Shown: piece by piece, positions 12,567 through 23,600 of the stretch
Numbering within the stretch: position 1 is the stretch's first letter
Layout of the letters: each line of letters opens with the position of its first letter
DNA from: Zizania palustris
Lineage: Eukaryota; Streptophyta; Magnoliopsida; Poales; Poaceae
DNA: 64,000 nucleotides
NCBI GenBank assembly: GCA_019279435.1
Contig: JAAALK010000284.1
Coordinates: forward strand, 20,007,778-20,071,777
Direction: 5' to 3'
The notes under the pieces: generated by a model
Seen by the model: only the letters and a program-made list of their open reading frames with translations
Database searches by the model: none
What the model was told of the DNA's origin: nothing
Made by a program: the position numbers and the translations under genes

Positions 12567-13280
12567 GGGTTTTTTTGGGACTACTCCACTCTCTTAAAAT
12601 TTGCTACACTCCACGGAATTCACTTAGAATCAGATCTAGAGTGGAGTTGCTGCTCCACTGTGGAGTATTTGTACTTGTTTGGCTTGTGGAGGGAATTCAG
12701 ATTCAAAAATAGTAAAATTTAGTAGGAATTTATTCATAAATCTCCAATTATATTATTTTTCATGTCTATTATGTAAAACATATTAAATTAGTACTCCCTC
12801 CATTAACTTTTAAATAACGTCGTTGACTTTTATCACAATTTTTGATCATTCATCTTATCAAAAAAAATTATGTAAATATACAAAAATATAAGTTATAATC
12901 GAAGTACCTTCAATATTAAAAAAAATTATAACAAAATAAATGATATTTCAATTTTTTTAATAAGACGAATAATCAAAATTTGTGATAAAAGTCAACAGTA
13001 ACATTTAAAAAGTTAATATAGATAGTACTAAATGAAAAAGTAATAAATATCAACTAAAAAGTGAATCGATAAGTTTATAATAGCATTAGTGGATAAATTA
13101 CTCTGAACTCCACGTTTTGTTTTAAAAACTGAATCCGCAGATCACCTAAGGTGCTCCACAAAAAACGTGAAGCGGAGTCGTGGATCTGCATTTTTCGCGG
13201 ATCCAAAAACTGAGATCTAACCCTGTTTAGCTAGATATTTATGGAGCGGAACGTGGAGCTGAGTAGTCTCAAAGAGAACC
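12567..13280. mobile_element. Inverted-repeat MITE-like element with a nested Stowaway
   Basis: The ends match as imperfect inverted repeats: GGGTTTTTTTGGGACTACTC on the left and, reverse-complemented, GGTTCTCTTTGAGACTACTC on the right. Both subterminal regions carry CTCCAC/GTGGAG words in mirror orientation. A Stowaway element sits in the middle. I found no clean target duplication, so the superfamily is open. Confidence 0.5.
12794..13025. mobile_element. Stowaway (Tc1/mariner-type) MITE
   Basis: The left end starts CTCCCTCCATTAACTTTTAA and the right end mirrors it in degraded form (AAAAAGTTAATATAGATAG). TA dinucleotides flank it at 12792-12793 and 13026-13027. The interior also pairs across the element (GTTGACTTTTATCACAA with TTGTGATAAAAGTCAAC). 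The 232-bp length is normal for grass Stowaways. Confidence 0.88.
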
Positions 13281-14618
13281 TGGAAACCGATGCGTTCTCT
13301 GCTCCGGAGCACAAAATGTAGCAGTAGTGGTGGGTGGGCCCACGCCGACAGCACGTTACATCGAAAATGAAAGCATGCATTTTATGCTCGCATGAAAAGA
13401 ATTGAAAGCACGGCAGTTGGAAGGGAAACCGGGCAAGAAAATCTAGGGCACGTGCCGGTGAATTCCGTCCGTTTCAGCTTATGAGCATTTTGCTAGCTTA
13501 CCTAGAAAATTTGTGCCCGGTTCATCGAAATTTATGCCCTCAGAATTCAGGGCATTCGAAGATGCCCCAAATGTGAGCGTTGAACACAACACGACCACTT
13601 TGCAACCTTCAGCACACACATTTGCCCATTGTTTACTGATTTTTTTTACAGTTTTATATGTTAGAATGTTTCCTATAAAACACAGAGAGAAAATATATTT
13701 AGGGCTCATTTGGAATGTAGGAACAAATTAGTTCAATTCCCGTAATTTTTTTGAAATTCCTTTATTACAGTACAAAGAGGCCTTAAATCACCAGCTACAG
13801 ATTGAAACTCTCCGTGTGGGCGTGGATACGGCTGTCGGGCTGTGCTCATCGATAAAACTGTTCTAGAATAAAACAGGAAAGATTATTGTGCTCAGATGTC
13901 CGGCTATTCTTTCGCCGAATATTCAGTGGGTACCAGATCAAAGTATCTCAGCTTCCGGATTATCGCTAACACCCCCATTCGAGGCAGTGCAATGACTTAA
14001 AAAAGCTCCATATAAAATTTGTCAAATTATTTTAAATCTGCTTATTAACTTTGTACTGATATTCATTCATTTGAACTCTCCTACAAGTCATAAAGTCCAA
14101 CTTATGTTTTGCAACCGATTAAATCGCTGACGAGAAAGCGGCGCCTACTGTCCAGGCTGGAGCGCAAGACATCCACGCACAACAGCACATGTATACATGG
14201 CCCAGGACAAGTTGGGAGAAAAAGACAATCCGATTAGCATTTCTAAATTGTATACCCAAAAGACTGATTGCTATTACAGGACTATTTCATCGCTCGAGCT
14301 TATCCTCTCCATCCTCCATGCAATGACATAAACAGGAGCTCTGGACTGGGAAGTGACCCTAATTCGGTGGCTATGCCAAGACCGGTAAATTCGGCCAAGG
14401 CCAAAAAAAATCAAACCTATCCCAGCCTAGGCTGGTCCGAGATATGACTTTAACCACCGCCCACTTTATCATGATGGGCACTGTTTAATTGAATGAAGGA
14501 TGCTACAATGTTGTTGGTACCATCGAATGCCAATGTCCAACGCCAGAAACTTTTATCTGTACAAGATCATCTGTCAGATGGTGGTGGTGTCAAGGATGTG
14601 GACAGGGGCTCAAGGGAG
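13281..14618. other. Intergenic DNA downstream of the ARIA-like gene
   Basis: About 1.3 kb separate the MITE cluster from the ARIA-like stop codon. The part nearest 14618 should be the ARIA-like 3' UTR. Apart from a small Tourist-like fragment at 13702-13782, I see no gene or clear repeat. Confidence 0.5.
13702..13782. mobile_element. Short Tourist-like MITE fragment
   Basis: The ends GGGCTCATTTGGAATG and, reverse-complemented, GGCCTCTTTGTACTG form an imperfect inverted repeat. TTA flanks both sides (13699-13701, 13783-13785), as expected for PIF/Harbinger. At 81 bp it is probably an internally deleted copy. Confidence 0.45.
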
Positions 14619-17600
14619 TCACGGCTGCGAATTCCTGTGGCTTGGCCTTAGCGCCTTAGCGAAGAAGTTGCGGAGCTCAGGGATGACACGTTGGATCAGC
14701 TGAGAGGACCTGCATTGGAAAATGACATGGTAAGGGATTTCTGGTACCTAAAATGAATCAGATAATGCACCGATTTGGCCCTAGAAACTGAATCCCAGGG
14801 AGAAAAGATACCCAGGTCTGATACAAATCTTTTCAAACTGTTCCAAGATAAATAGGACACATGTATGTCTGAGTGACGTCGCATGAAAAGCTTCCGATAA
14901 GTCGTACATGTCAGAAATGTTATCTATATTCACATCCTGCAAGCCAAATATATTAAATCAGACGAAGTCATCAATTTAAGCATAGAACTTACAGGTAAGC
15001 AGTCCTAATTACCTGCGCAATTGTATATTCACAGAGACGTTTGAGACCTTCCAATAGATACTGATCAGCGGCTCTAAGAAGATCCTGAGAGATTTCACTA
15101 GTTACCTCCACTGACCCTGTATAGATAAATCTGCATAAACCAAATAGGAATTTTTAAACTCTAGTTTATCAGGCATTGGCCTACAAACCACAAAAGAACA
15201 ATAAGAATTACAGATGGGCACATAGATGCACCCATGCATGGCTGAGAAACTAAGAATAAAGCTCAACAACTGACTTACCTCATCATGAGTTCAAACACGT
15301 TCCATTTGATATTTGGAATTTCTATGTCTCTTGCATCCTTTTCCTGCTTAAGAAAACAATTGTTAGGGTCAGGATAGTCTATCAGCGCAGGAACAAGCAG
15401 GCTGCAGCAGCTGGGCTTGATGCCAGCAACCAGCAGGCTGTGTAGCCTAGCAGGCCAGATTGTTACAGCTGATTACTCTGCTTGCCTAATTAAGACTTTC
15501 CTTTTATTAGCAGATGAGATTCCTTTTATTAACAGTTTCCTTATAATAAGAACTTATATATATAGTATCAGCTATGAGCAGTGTTTACAAATCACGATTA
15601 ATCAGCCTGATCAGTTTTCCAGAGTCGACCAGCTGCTCCAACCCGACTAGAAACTCAGTCGTCCGATTAGGAGAAAATTGGCGACCAGCCAACCAGGTTC
15701 CTTTCTGTGTTTTTAGTGGGCCTGGTTTGGTGGGCTTGTTACCTATTGGACTGTTAGGGACTTAGGGTTATTACTGTTGTGGCCTAGCTCTAGGTCTCCT
15801 CCCTTGTGTGCCACCTGGACTCTCACACCGCCTGCATGCCTTGTCCAGCCGACGCCATGCACACGCTAAAGCTCCCACCGACGCCGTCCGCACGCCGAAG
15901 CTCCCGCCGACCGCCATCCAACGGCCAGCTAGCCGAAGCTCCCGTGGCCTTGTCCAGTGCTCCAGCAGCCAGCTACTGCTCGAGTAGCGCATACGTGCTC
16001 CAGCACGTGCTCTAGGCCCAATCGTCCACAACGCTCATGTTCTGGCGCCTGCTCCAACGGTCCAGCATCAAGACTGACTAGATCCTCCTTAGGTGAGTGA
16101 ATTTTTTCAACTAGAACCCTAGGACTAACTAGATCGACTAATCGGCCCTGATCGGTCCCATGGCGACTAGGTTCAACTAGGCGACTTGTAAACATTGGCT
16201 ATGAGGAATAAAGCAAGCAGATTCAATTCTCATTTCTCATCTCCTTCTCTACCTCTCATCCCCTTTCTCTGCACGTACTGATCTTCTCCACCACCAGGCA
16301 ACCTCAGGCTAAGTCCTCAAAGCCAAGGCCTCCTTCCACCCATCCCTACCCCATTCAATCTCTACCATCCATAGTTGTTACGGCGACGCGGCGATGCGCG
16401 GCGACCTAGCACCTTCACAACTTTACAGCGCTTATGGCGCGTGGCGTGGCGTCGCCATAGACACATCAGTGTGGCGACCAATATAGAAAAATAGCTTATA
16501 GAATTTAAGGATTTTAAAAAATATATCAATATATAAGTACTAAATTGCAAATAAGAATAGTAATATAGTATTATAAAAATTGCAATTTCATATCAAGTTG
16601 CAATAATGTTAATTTATATATCTTATAAAATAAAAATATATAATTAAAATTGCAATAAATATATAAAATTATGTCTAATATTATATTTAAATGTTCATTT
16701 AATAATCTATTTTATAAATTTGATCCAATAGCCCATTTAAAACCCAGTCTGAACATTTAAAGTCCATTTCCTAACCCTAATTTTCTCAACCCCTCCCTTT
16801 CTCTCTCTCACCTCCCATTCCCTCCAGCCGCCACCACACAATCCCCTCCCCCTCTCTCTCACCTCCCTCTCAGCCGCCGGCCGCCGCACTCCTCTCTCAC
16901 CTCCCTCTCAGCCGCCGGCCGCCGCACTCCTCTCCGTCATCTTCCGCACCGGCGCTCCTGGCCGTGTCGTGCGCTGCTTGGCGCGGTTGGCCGCGCCACG
17001 CATGGCCCGTCCGCGCCGCTCGTCGCGCTTTGGCCGTGCCACGCCTGGCCTGGCAGCGCCGCGTCCAGCCTCATTGCGCCTCGCTGTGCTGCTCGCTTTC
17101 CTCCTCTCTCTCCCTTCTGTATGTCGGGCGCCACGGCCGTGGCGGGCACCACACGACGCCATAGCGATGCCATGCTCCTGTGGCGCTCGCCATAGGCCTT
17201 CGGGCGATATGGCGTGGCGTGGCGAATTGTAATTTTCCGCCACGGCGATATGGCGACAATATGGCGACGCCATAACAACTATGCTACCATCTATCTACCC
17301 ATAGCAACAATATTTGTGTTAGACATGTATCAGCATAACTCTACATATGGTGTCTCAACATAGCAGGTCCCAACTTTCCCAAGCCTTGATAAAGGAGGAA
17401 GAGGGTCTCTTCTTCCTAAAAGATTGTGATAGACCTGACGAGTCAATCAAAAACCTAGTCACTCAAATGGAGATGAATCCAAAGAATGGGTTTCAACTCT
17501 AACCTACCCCAACTTGTTATGGAATGAAAGGCTTTGAAGACATGTATCAGCATCTTTAAAGGTCAAAAAATATCACCAACAGGAATTATTCACCTATGGA

Positions 17601-20600
17601 ACAAAATCAACATCTACCAACCAGAAAAGAAACATGTCGACTTACCCTATACCCACCATCAAACATTGCACGAAACGCATCCGAAGAAGCAAGCAAAGCA
17701 ATTCTGTGCGCATAAAAGCGCTTCCCTGGAAACAAAAAGAATATAATAAGCATGGATCTTTATTCAAAACAAAATAAGCATGGATCTAATGATAAACAGA
17801 AGTATCTGAAGTGACTTTCTGATGACAGCAGGGTCCAGAGAAAGTACCAACCTTCCACCAAGAAGGTAACATCTGAAAGTGTTGAACTGTTCACATATTG
17901 CTCACCAAGATAAACCTACAAATGAAGACAAATATTTAGTAATAGGGATTGATAGAATATGGATGGGCGAATCCTTTAGTACTATATCTTCAGTCCAAGA
18001 TTGCACACATTAGGTGAGATGCCATGTTAACAGGGCAGAGTGCCATGCTTCCTTACATGTGTGCTATGCTCTAAAGATTGAGGATAAAAATGACTCACAG
18101 AAATCCACACACATAAATACTCTTTGAGTGAATCAAAAATCTTGCTACTAACACATTGGTCATGTCTGACAAAGTTCCTGAAAATTTTGACAATTTTTGT
18201 CTTGTAAATCCCCAACGAGGGAAATGAATGCACAACTTGCTCAGAGAGTGGACAAATGTCATGGGCACATCCTAAAAGACATGAATAACTAAGAGATGTG
18301 TAGAGATGACCGATAGTGCAAGAGCATCTCCAACAAGCTCTCAAAGTTAAATTTTTGCAATCTAAGAAAAAAATACACGCCAATAGACTGGTCAATCAGA
18401 TAGCCAAGCCATCTGACTATCCAAATTGGTATACTACTATACTCGCAGGCCAAACTTAGCCAGCCAACTTGGATGGCTATCTGTGTGCAGCTCACCCCAC
18501 TCGCCTTGAAGTCGCACTCTCCACCCGCTTTCGCCGCGAGTCTAGAGGGCATTGATTGTGTTAGAGATATACTGTATAGTATAGGAGGCTTATTTGTAAA
18601 GCTTCCCTTCTCTTGTACATATTGCCCTTTGGGCCCTTCTCTTGTACAAATCGCCCTTTGGGCTCTTTGGAATAGATGCTGGCTATTTTCTAACAGATTG
18701 TACCCCAGCCACACTTACCTTCGAATTGAGCTCCGTTGAGGCCGCCTTTCCTTGGACCAAACTGGCCACCTGAGTGTCACTCATCGAAGCCACAATGATC
18801 CACTTCCATCACGACCCCGAATCCTTAACTCCTAATCCAGCAATCCCCCTCCATAACGACCCTCCAATCCTTTGCTTATGGAGCTGGAGGCAAAGCAATT
18901 CGTGGTGCGCCTACGAGAGAATGAGCCGATCATGCAATGCGTCCTGGAAAAGTGGCGTTTGATGGAGGAGAACCTGTCTCACATGCTCGCCAAATCCTAC
19001 TACAACGTCTGCGTTGCCAAGGAGCCCATCCAAACCCTCAAGGACCTGTATCAGATCAAGTAACATGTTTGGCTGGAAAGAAAGAAGAAAGGGGAGGAAA
19101 GGAGAAAGAAAGGAGAAAGGGGGAAAGAGAAAAAGGAATAGAAATAAAAATGAAAAGAGAAAAGAACAATTTTTTTTTTGTAAAATTTCTAAAATTTGAA
19201 AATTTTATAACTTGGGGATTTCTTAGGTTAGAAATTGGGATTTTAAAAGAAATCAAATCTTTCGAAATATTTGGGATTTTAAAAGGGAGAGTAAATTTTT
19301 TAGTGAGCTAAAAATAGTCTGTTGGAGTGTATAGTAGATATGGAGATGAATTTTTTGAAAGAGTTGGCTAAATAAACAAATGGAGGGTCAAAAATGGAGG
19401 CTATTGGAGATGCTCTAAGATTGTCTCCAACAGCATAACCATTACGACACCTAAACCTAAAAATGGGTGATCCATGTAGCTTTTGCTTAAAAAATATGGA
19501 TCCAACCGAGTAAGCAAACGCGGTACCTATTTTAGGTGAGAGACCGAGCGGAACCCAAAATAGAGTTTTCTTGCTTCTCTCACGCGCAGCGAATCCCACC
19601 ATGTAGTCACGTTCTACCTTCTCTGTTGGAGACAGATGCTTTTGGGTGCGAGACTCGTTTGCTTCACTACGACCCATATAGGTACCCTGTTTTGGGTCCT
19701 ATTGTTGGAGACAATCTAATGAAGCCACATATTTTGTGAGATGATGCACTATTTATATAGGTACTTACTGTTAGAGATAGACTTAGTTATCTATAGATAG
19801 AATATATTCTGTTATGTAAAGTTGTCATGAATAATCAGGAAAGCCATCCTGGGTTTATAGAAAAGATAGATTGATTGATTGTATTTTAGGAAATGAACCT
19901 GACCTGCTATCCTGAGAATCATGGCAGTTTTCTATAATCACTCTGGGTGTTTAGCCCTATATAAACGTGAAGGGACCGACAGAGGTTCTTAAGGCCAAAT
20001 AGAGATAATTCACATGGTATCAGAGCCTTCCTCACATTGTTGTCACGGCGTCGCCTAGGCGACGCCTAGGCGCCGACTAGGCGTCCAGGCGGTCACCGCC
20101 GGACGCCTGGCTGAATCGCCTCGCCTGGGTGAGTTAGGCGCCCGCCTGGAGATTCTAGGCGGTCGCCGAGAGACTCTGGGCGGGCGCCTAGGGTCCGTGC
20201 CTCCGTGTCTATTTTCTAAGCCTCTAAGGCGTGCCCAGGCCCTTTCGGTTCCTCTTCCCTTGCGCCGCCGCCTCAGTCCCTTGCGCCGCCGCCCGCCGGC
20301 TGCCGGATCTGCTCCTATGCCTTGCGCCGCCAGCCGCCGGATCTCCGGTTCCCCTAGCGAGTTGCTCCTCTTCCCCTTGCGCCGCGGGCGGCGCCGCCGG
20401 CCGCCAGATCTCCGGTTCCCCTAGCGAGTTGCTCTGCTAGTCTGCTTCCCCTTGCGCAGTTGCGCCGCCCGGCCACCGGCCGCCCGGCCGCCTCGGCTCC
20501 CTCCCCTGTGCTCCCTCCCCTGCTTCCCCCTCCCCTGTGCTCCCTCGCCGCAGCAAGCAGAGAAGGCAGCAGTTTCCAGCAGGCAGCAACCAGCAACAGA

Positions 20601-23600
20601 GAAGGCAGCAGTTTCCAGCAGGCAGCAACCAGCAACAGAGAAGGCAGCAGTTTCCAGCAGGCAGCAACAGAGAAGGCAGGCACTGCAGAAGGCAGCAAGG
20701 CAAGCAGCACAACAGAGCAGTGCTGACCTTTGCATGCTGAATTTAATTGGTCGCCTAGGCGCCCGCCTAGGCGCCTAGGCGTCCAGTCGGCCCCCTGGCG
20801 ACTGGTTTCGCCGGGGCGCCGTGACAACCATGCTTCCTCATCCATGGAAAACTCCCCTTACCCACCCATTTTTCCCTTTGTCGTCCCTATGACAGAGAAG
20901 CTCACCAAGACAAATCACATGTTGTGGAAGGCGCAAATCCTACCCACCATTCGAGCAGCCCAGATGATGGGGTTTCTTGATGGAACCTCAAAGGCGCCTG
21001 CAGAGGAGATTGAAGTTAAACAAGGAGAGCAGATCATCAAGAGTTTCAATCCTGAGCACACTCAGTGGGTGATCAAGGATCAACAAATCCTCGGCTACCT
21101 CCTGTCTTCCGTAACCAGGGAAATCCTTATTCATGTCGCTGACAAGAAAACAACGGCTGAAGTCTAGCAAGCAATTGAGGGCATGTTCTCATCACAAACT
21201 CGTGCGCGGTCAGTGAACACGCACATAACCTTGGCCACAACTCAGAAGGGCAATATGAGTATGGACGAGTATGTCAGCAAGATGAAGACCCTTGCAGATC
21301 AAATGGCATCTATAGGGAAACCTCTAGATGAAGAAGAATTGGTCTCCTACATCCTCTTAGGTCTTGACATGGAATATAATTCTGTCGTGTCAAATCTGGT
21401 TGAGCGTCCAGAACCAATCTCAATTGGAGAGGTCTACTCTCAACTTCTTAGCTTTGAGCAACAGATTTAGTTGCTGCAAGGTGGATCGTCACAATCCTCT
21501 GCCAATTCTGCCATGCGCGGATGCAGAGGTTTTCAGCGTGGTTTACAGAGAGGTCACAGCCGTGGCCATGGCAATGGTGGCCGCAACAATGGTGGTGGTG
21601 GCCATGGCAATGGTGGCCGCAACAGCAACCATCATGGCTACAACCGTTCAGGCAATGAAGAAGACGACCGTCCTACGCAGTGTTCTAAAACGCGGCTCTA
21701 GGCGCCCGCCTAGGCGGCAAAAGGCGCTGGGCGCCAGCCCACCGCCGCGCGGAGGCTGGCTGGGCGGGTGGGGGCGCCTAGGCGGGTCAACCGCGGCCTA
21801 GGCGGTTTGACCGCGGCGCCTAGGCGGCCCGGAAACCGGCGGCGGAAGGGTAGCAGGTAGCCAGATCCGGCGAGAGGAAGGAGGCACGCGGCCAGATCCA
21901 GGCGACCGCGGGCACGCACGCGGCCAGATCCCGGGACCGGCGGCGCATCGCGCGGCCAGATCCGGACGACCGGCGGGCACGCACCGGCGGCCAGATCCGG
22001 CGACCGGCGGCGCCTCGCGCGGCCAGATCCGGCGCCGAAGCCGGCGCATCGAGCGGCCAGATTCCGGCGACTAAGCGGCGGCTCTGCTGCGGGCCAGATC
22101 CTGGCGACGAGCGTCGCGCGCGTGCCATATACGGCTTCCGGCGACGAGGCGAGGAAGGAGAGGAGCTCCTGAGCGGGGAGGAGAGTGAGGGTGATGGGGT
22201 CTGGAGGAGGAGACGGAGGAGAGGGGGAGGGGTCTGGGGAGGGAGGAGAGGAGGAGAGGGAGGGCGAGCCAGCCCAGGAGAAATTGAGGGGGAAGGAGGA
22301 GAGGGGGAGCATCTGAAACACAACAAAAGGAGGCAACTCTAGGCGCCGCCTAGGCGCCGCCTAGGCGCCCCTAGGCGCTAGGCGCCTGGTCCCCGCCCGA
22401 CTATCGCCTAGCGCCTTTTAGAACACTGGTCCTACGTGCCAGCTATGCAGGAAGAAAGGGCACACGGTTTAGATCTGTTGTATAGGTTTGATGCTGATTT
22501 TGTTCCAACAGAGAGGACAACAGCATTAGCGACACCTTCCTATGGCATCGACACCAACTGGTACACCAACACGGGTGCCACTGACCACATCACCAGCGAA
22601 CTTGATAAGCTAACAGTGCACGATAGGTATGGAGGTGGAGATCAGATTCATGCCGCCAATGGAGCGGATATGGACATTATGCACATTGGTCATTCACATA
22701 TTCATACCCCTAAACATGATCTTCACCTAAGAAACATCCTTCATGTTCCTAAAGCTGCTAAAAACCTTGTTTCTGTTCATCGTCTTGCCACGGATAACCA
22801 AGTTCTTCTTGAGTTTCATCCTGATTTTTTCTTGATTAAGGACTGGGCAACGAAGCAAATCATACTGCGAGGCAAATGTGAGGGAGGTTTTACCCTCTCT
22901 CAACCATACCCATCAGCCCAAGAAAACAAGTGTATGGTGTGATGAAGCCATCTTTGTCGTTGTGGCATAGTAGGCTTGGTCATGCATCTCCATCTGTTAT
23001 TCAGCATGTCATTAGTCAAAATAAACTTCCTTGTTCTTTGGAGTCAAATAAAGGCTCAGTTTGTGATGCCTGTCAGCAGGCAAAGAGCCATCAACTACCC
23101 TTTTTGAGATCTTATAATGAGTCTAGTCTACCTTTAGAACTTGTTTTCTCTAATGTGTGGGGACCTGCACCAGAATATGTGGGCAGGAATAAATACTATG
23201 TCAGTTTCATCGATGATTTCAGTAAATTCACATGGATCTATTTGTTGAAAAATAAATCAGAAGTCTTTCAGAAATTTCATGAGTTTTAGAATCTCATAGA
23301 AAGACGGTTTACTAGAAAAATTATCTCAGTTCAAACCAACTAGGGCAGTGAATATGAAAACTCAGTCCTTTCTTTCAGAAAATTGGTATATCTCATTGTG
23401 TATCTTGCCCTCATACACACCAACAAAATGGCAACCGCTGAATGCAAACATAGGCATATTGTTGAGGTTGGTCTTTCTCTTCTTGCTCATGCCTCAATGC
23501 CTCTCAAATTCTGGGACAAAGCTTTCATTGCTACCACTTATCTCATAAACCGCACACCAAGCAAAACTATTCTTTGGAATACTCCTTTAGAACGTTTACA

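Larger units (their letters stand above)
15361..17306 (+). mobile_element. Solo Copia-type LTR in ARIA-like intron 15, split by two hAT elements
   Basis: The LTR starts TGTTAGGGTCAGG and ends CATAGCA. A 5-bp duplication ACAAT flanks it at 15356-15360 and 17307-17311. It contains a TATATATA box (about 15557) and an AATAAA signal after the first nested element. Removing the two insertions and their duplications leaves about 400 bp. No internal domain remains, so it formed by LTR-LTR recombination. It lies 15 bases upstream of the exon-16 acceptor AG on the gene's strand. Confidence 0.88.
18322..19415. mobile_element. PIF/Harbinger-like element with non-self cargo, ARIA-like intron 13
   Basis: Inverted ends are GAGCATCTCCAACAAGCTC and, reverse-complemented, GAGCATCTCCAATAGCCTCC. 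The flanks CAA (18319-18321) and TAA (19416-19418) are an imperfect 3-bp duplication. The 1094-bp interior holds a nested solo LTR and a GC-balanced segment with a 63-codon ORF unlike the AT-rich surroundings, as seen when elements capture host gene fragments. Confidence 0.6.

Noticed and set aside
16908..17278. Arg/Ala-rich frames on both strands
   Set aside because: They come from GGCG-rich subterminal repeats of a hAT element with matching ends and duplication.
20559..20680. CRISPR-like repeat array
   Set aside because: The copies are directly tandem without spacers, in a plant transposon.
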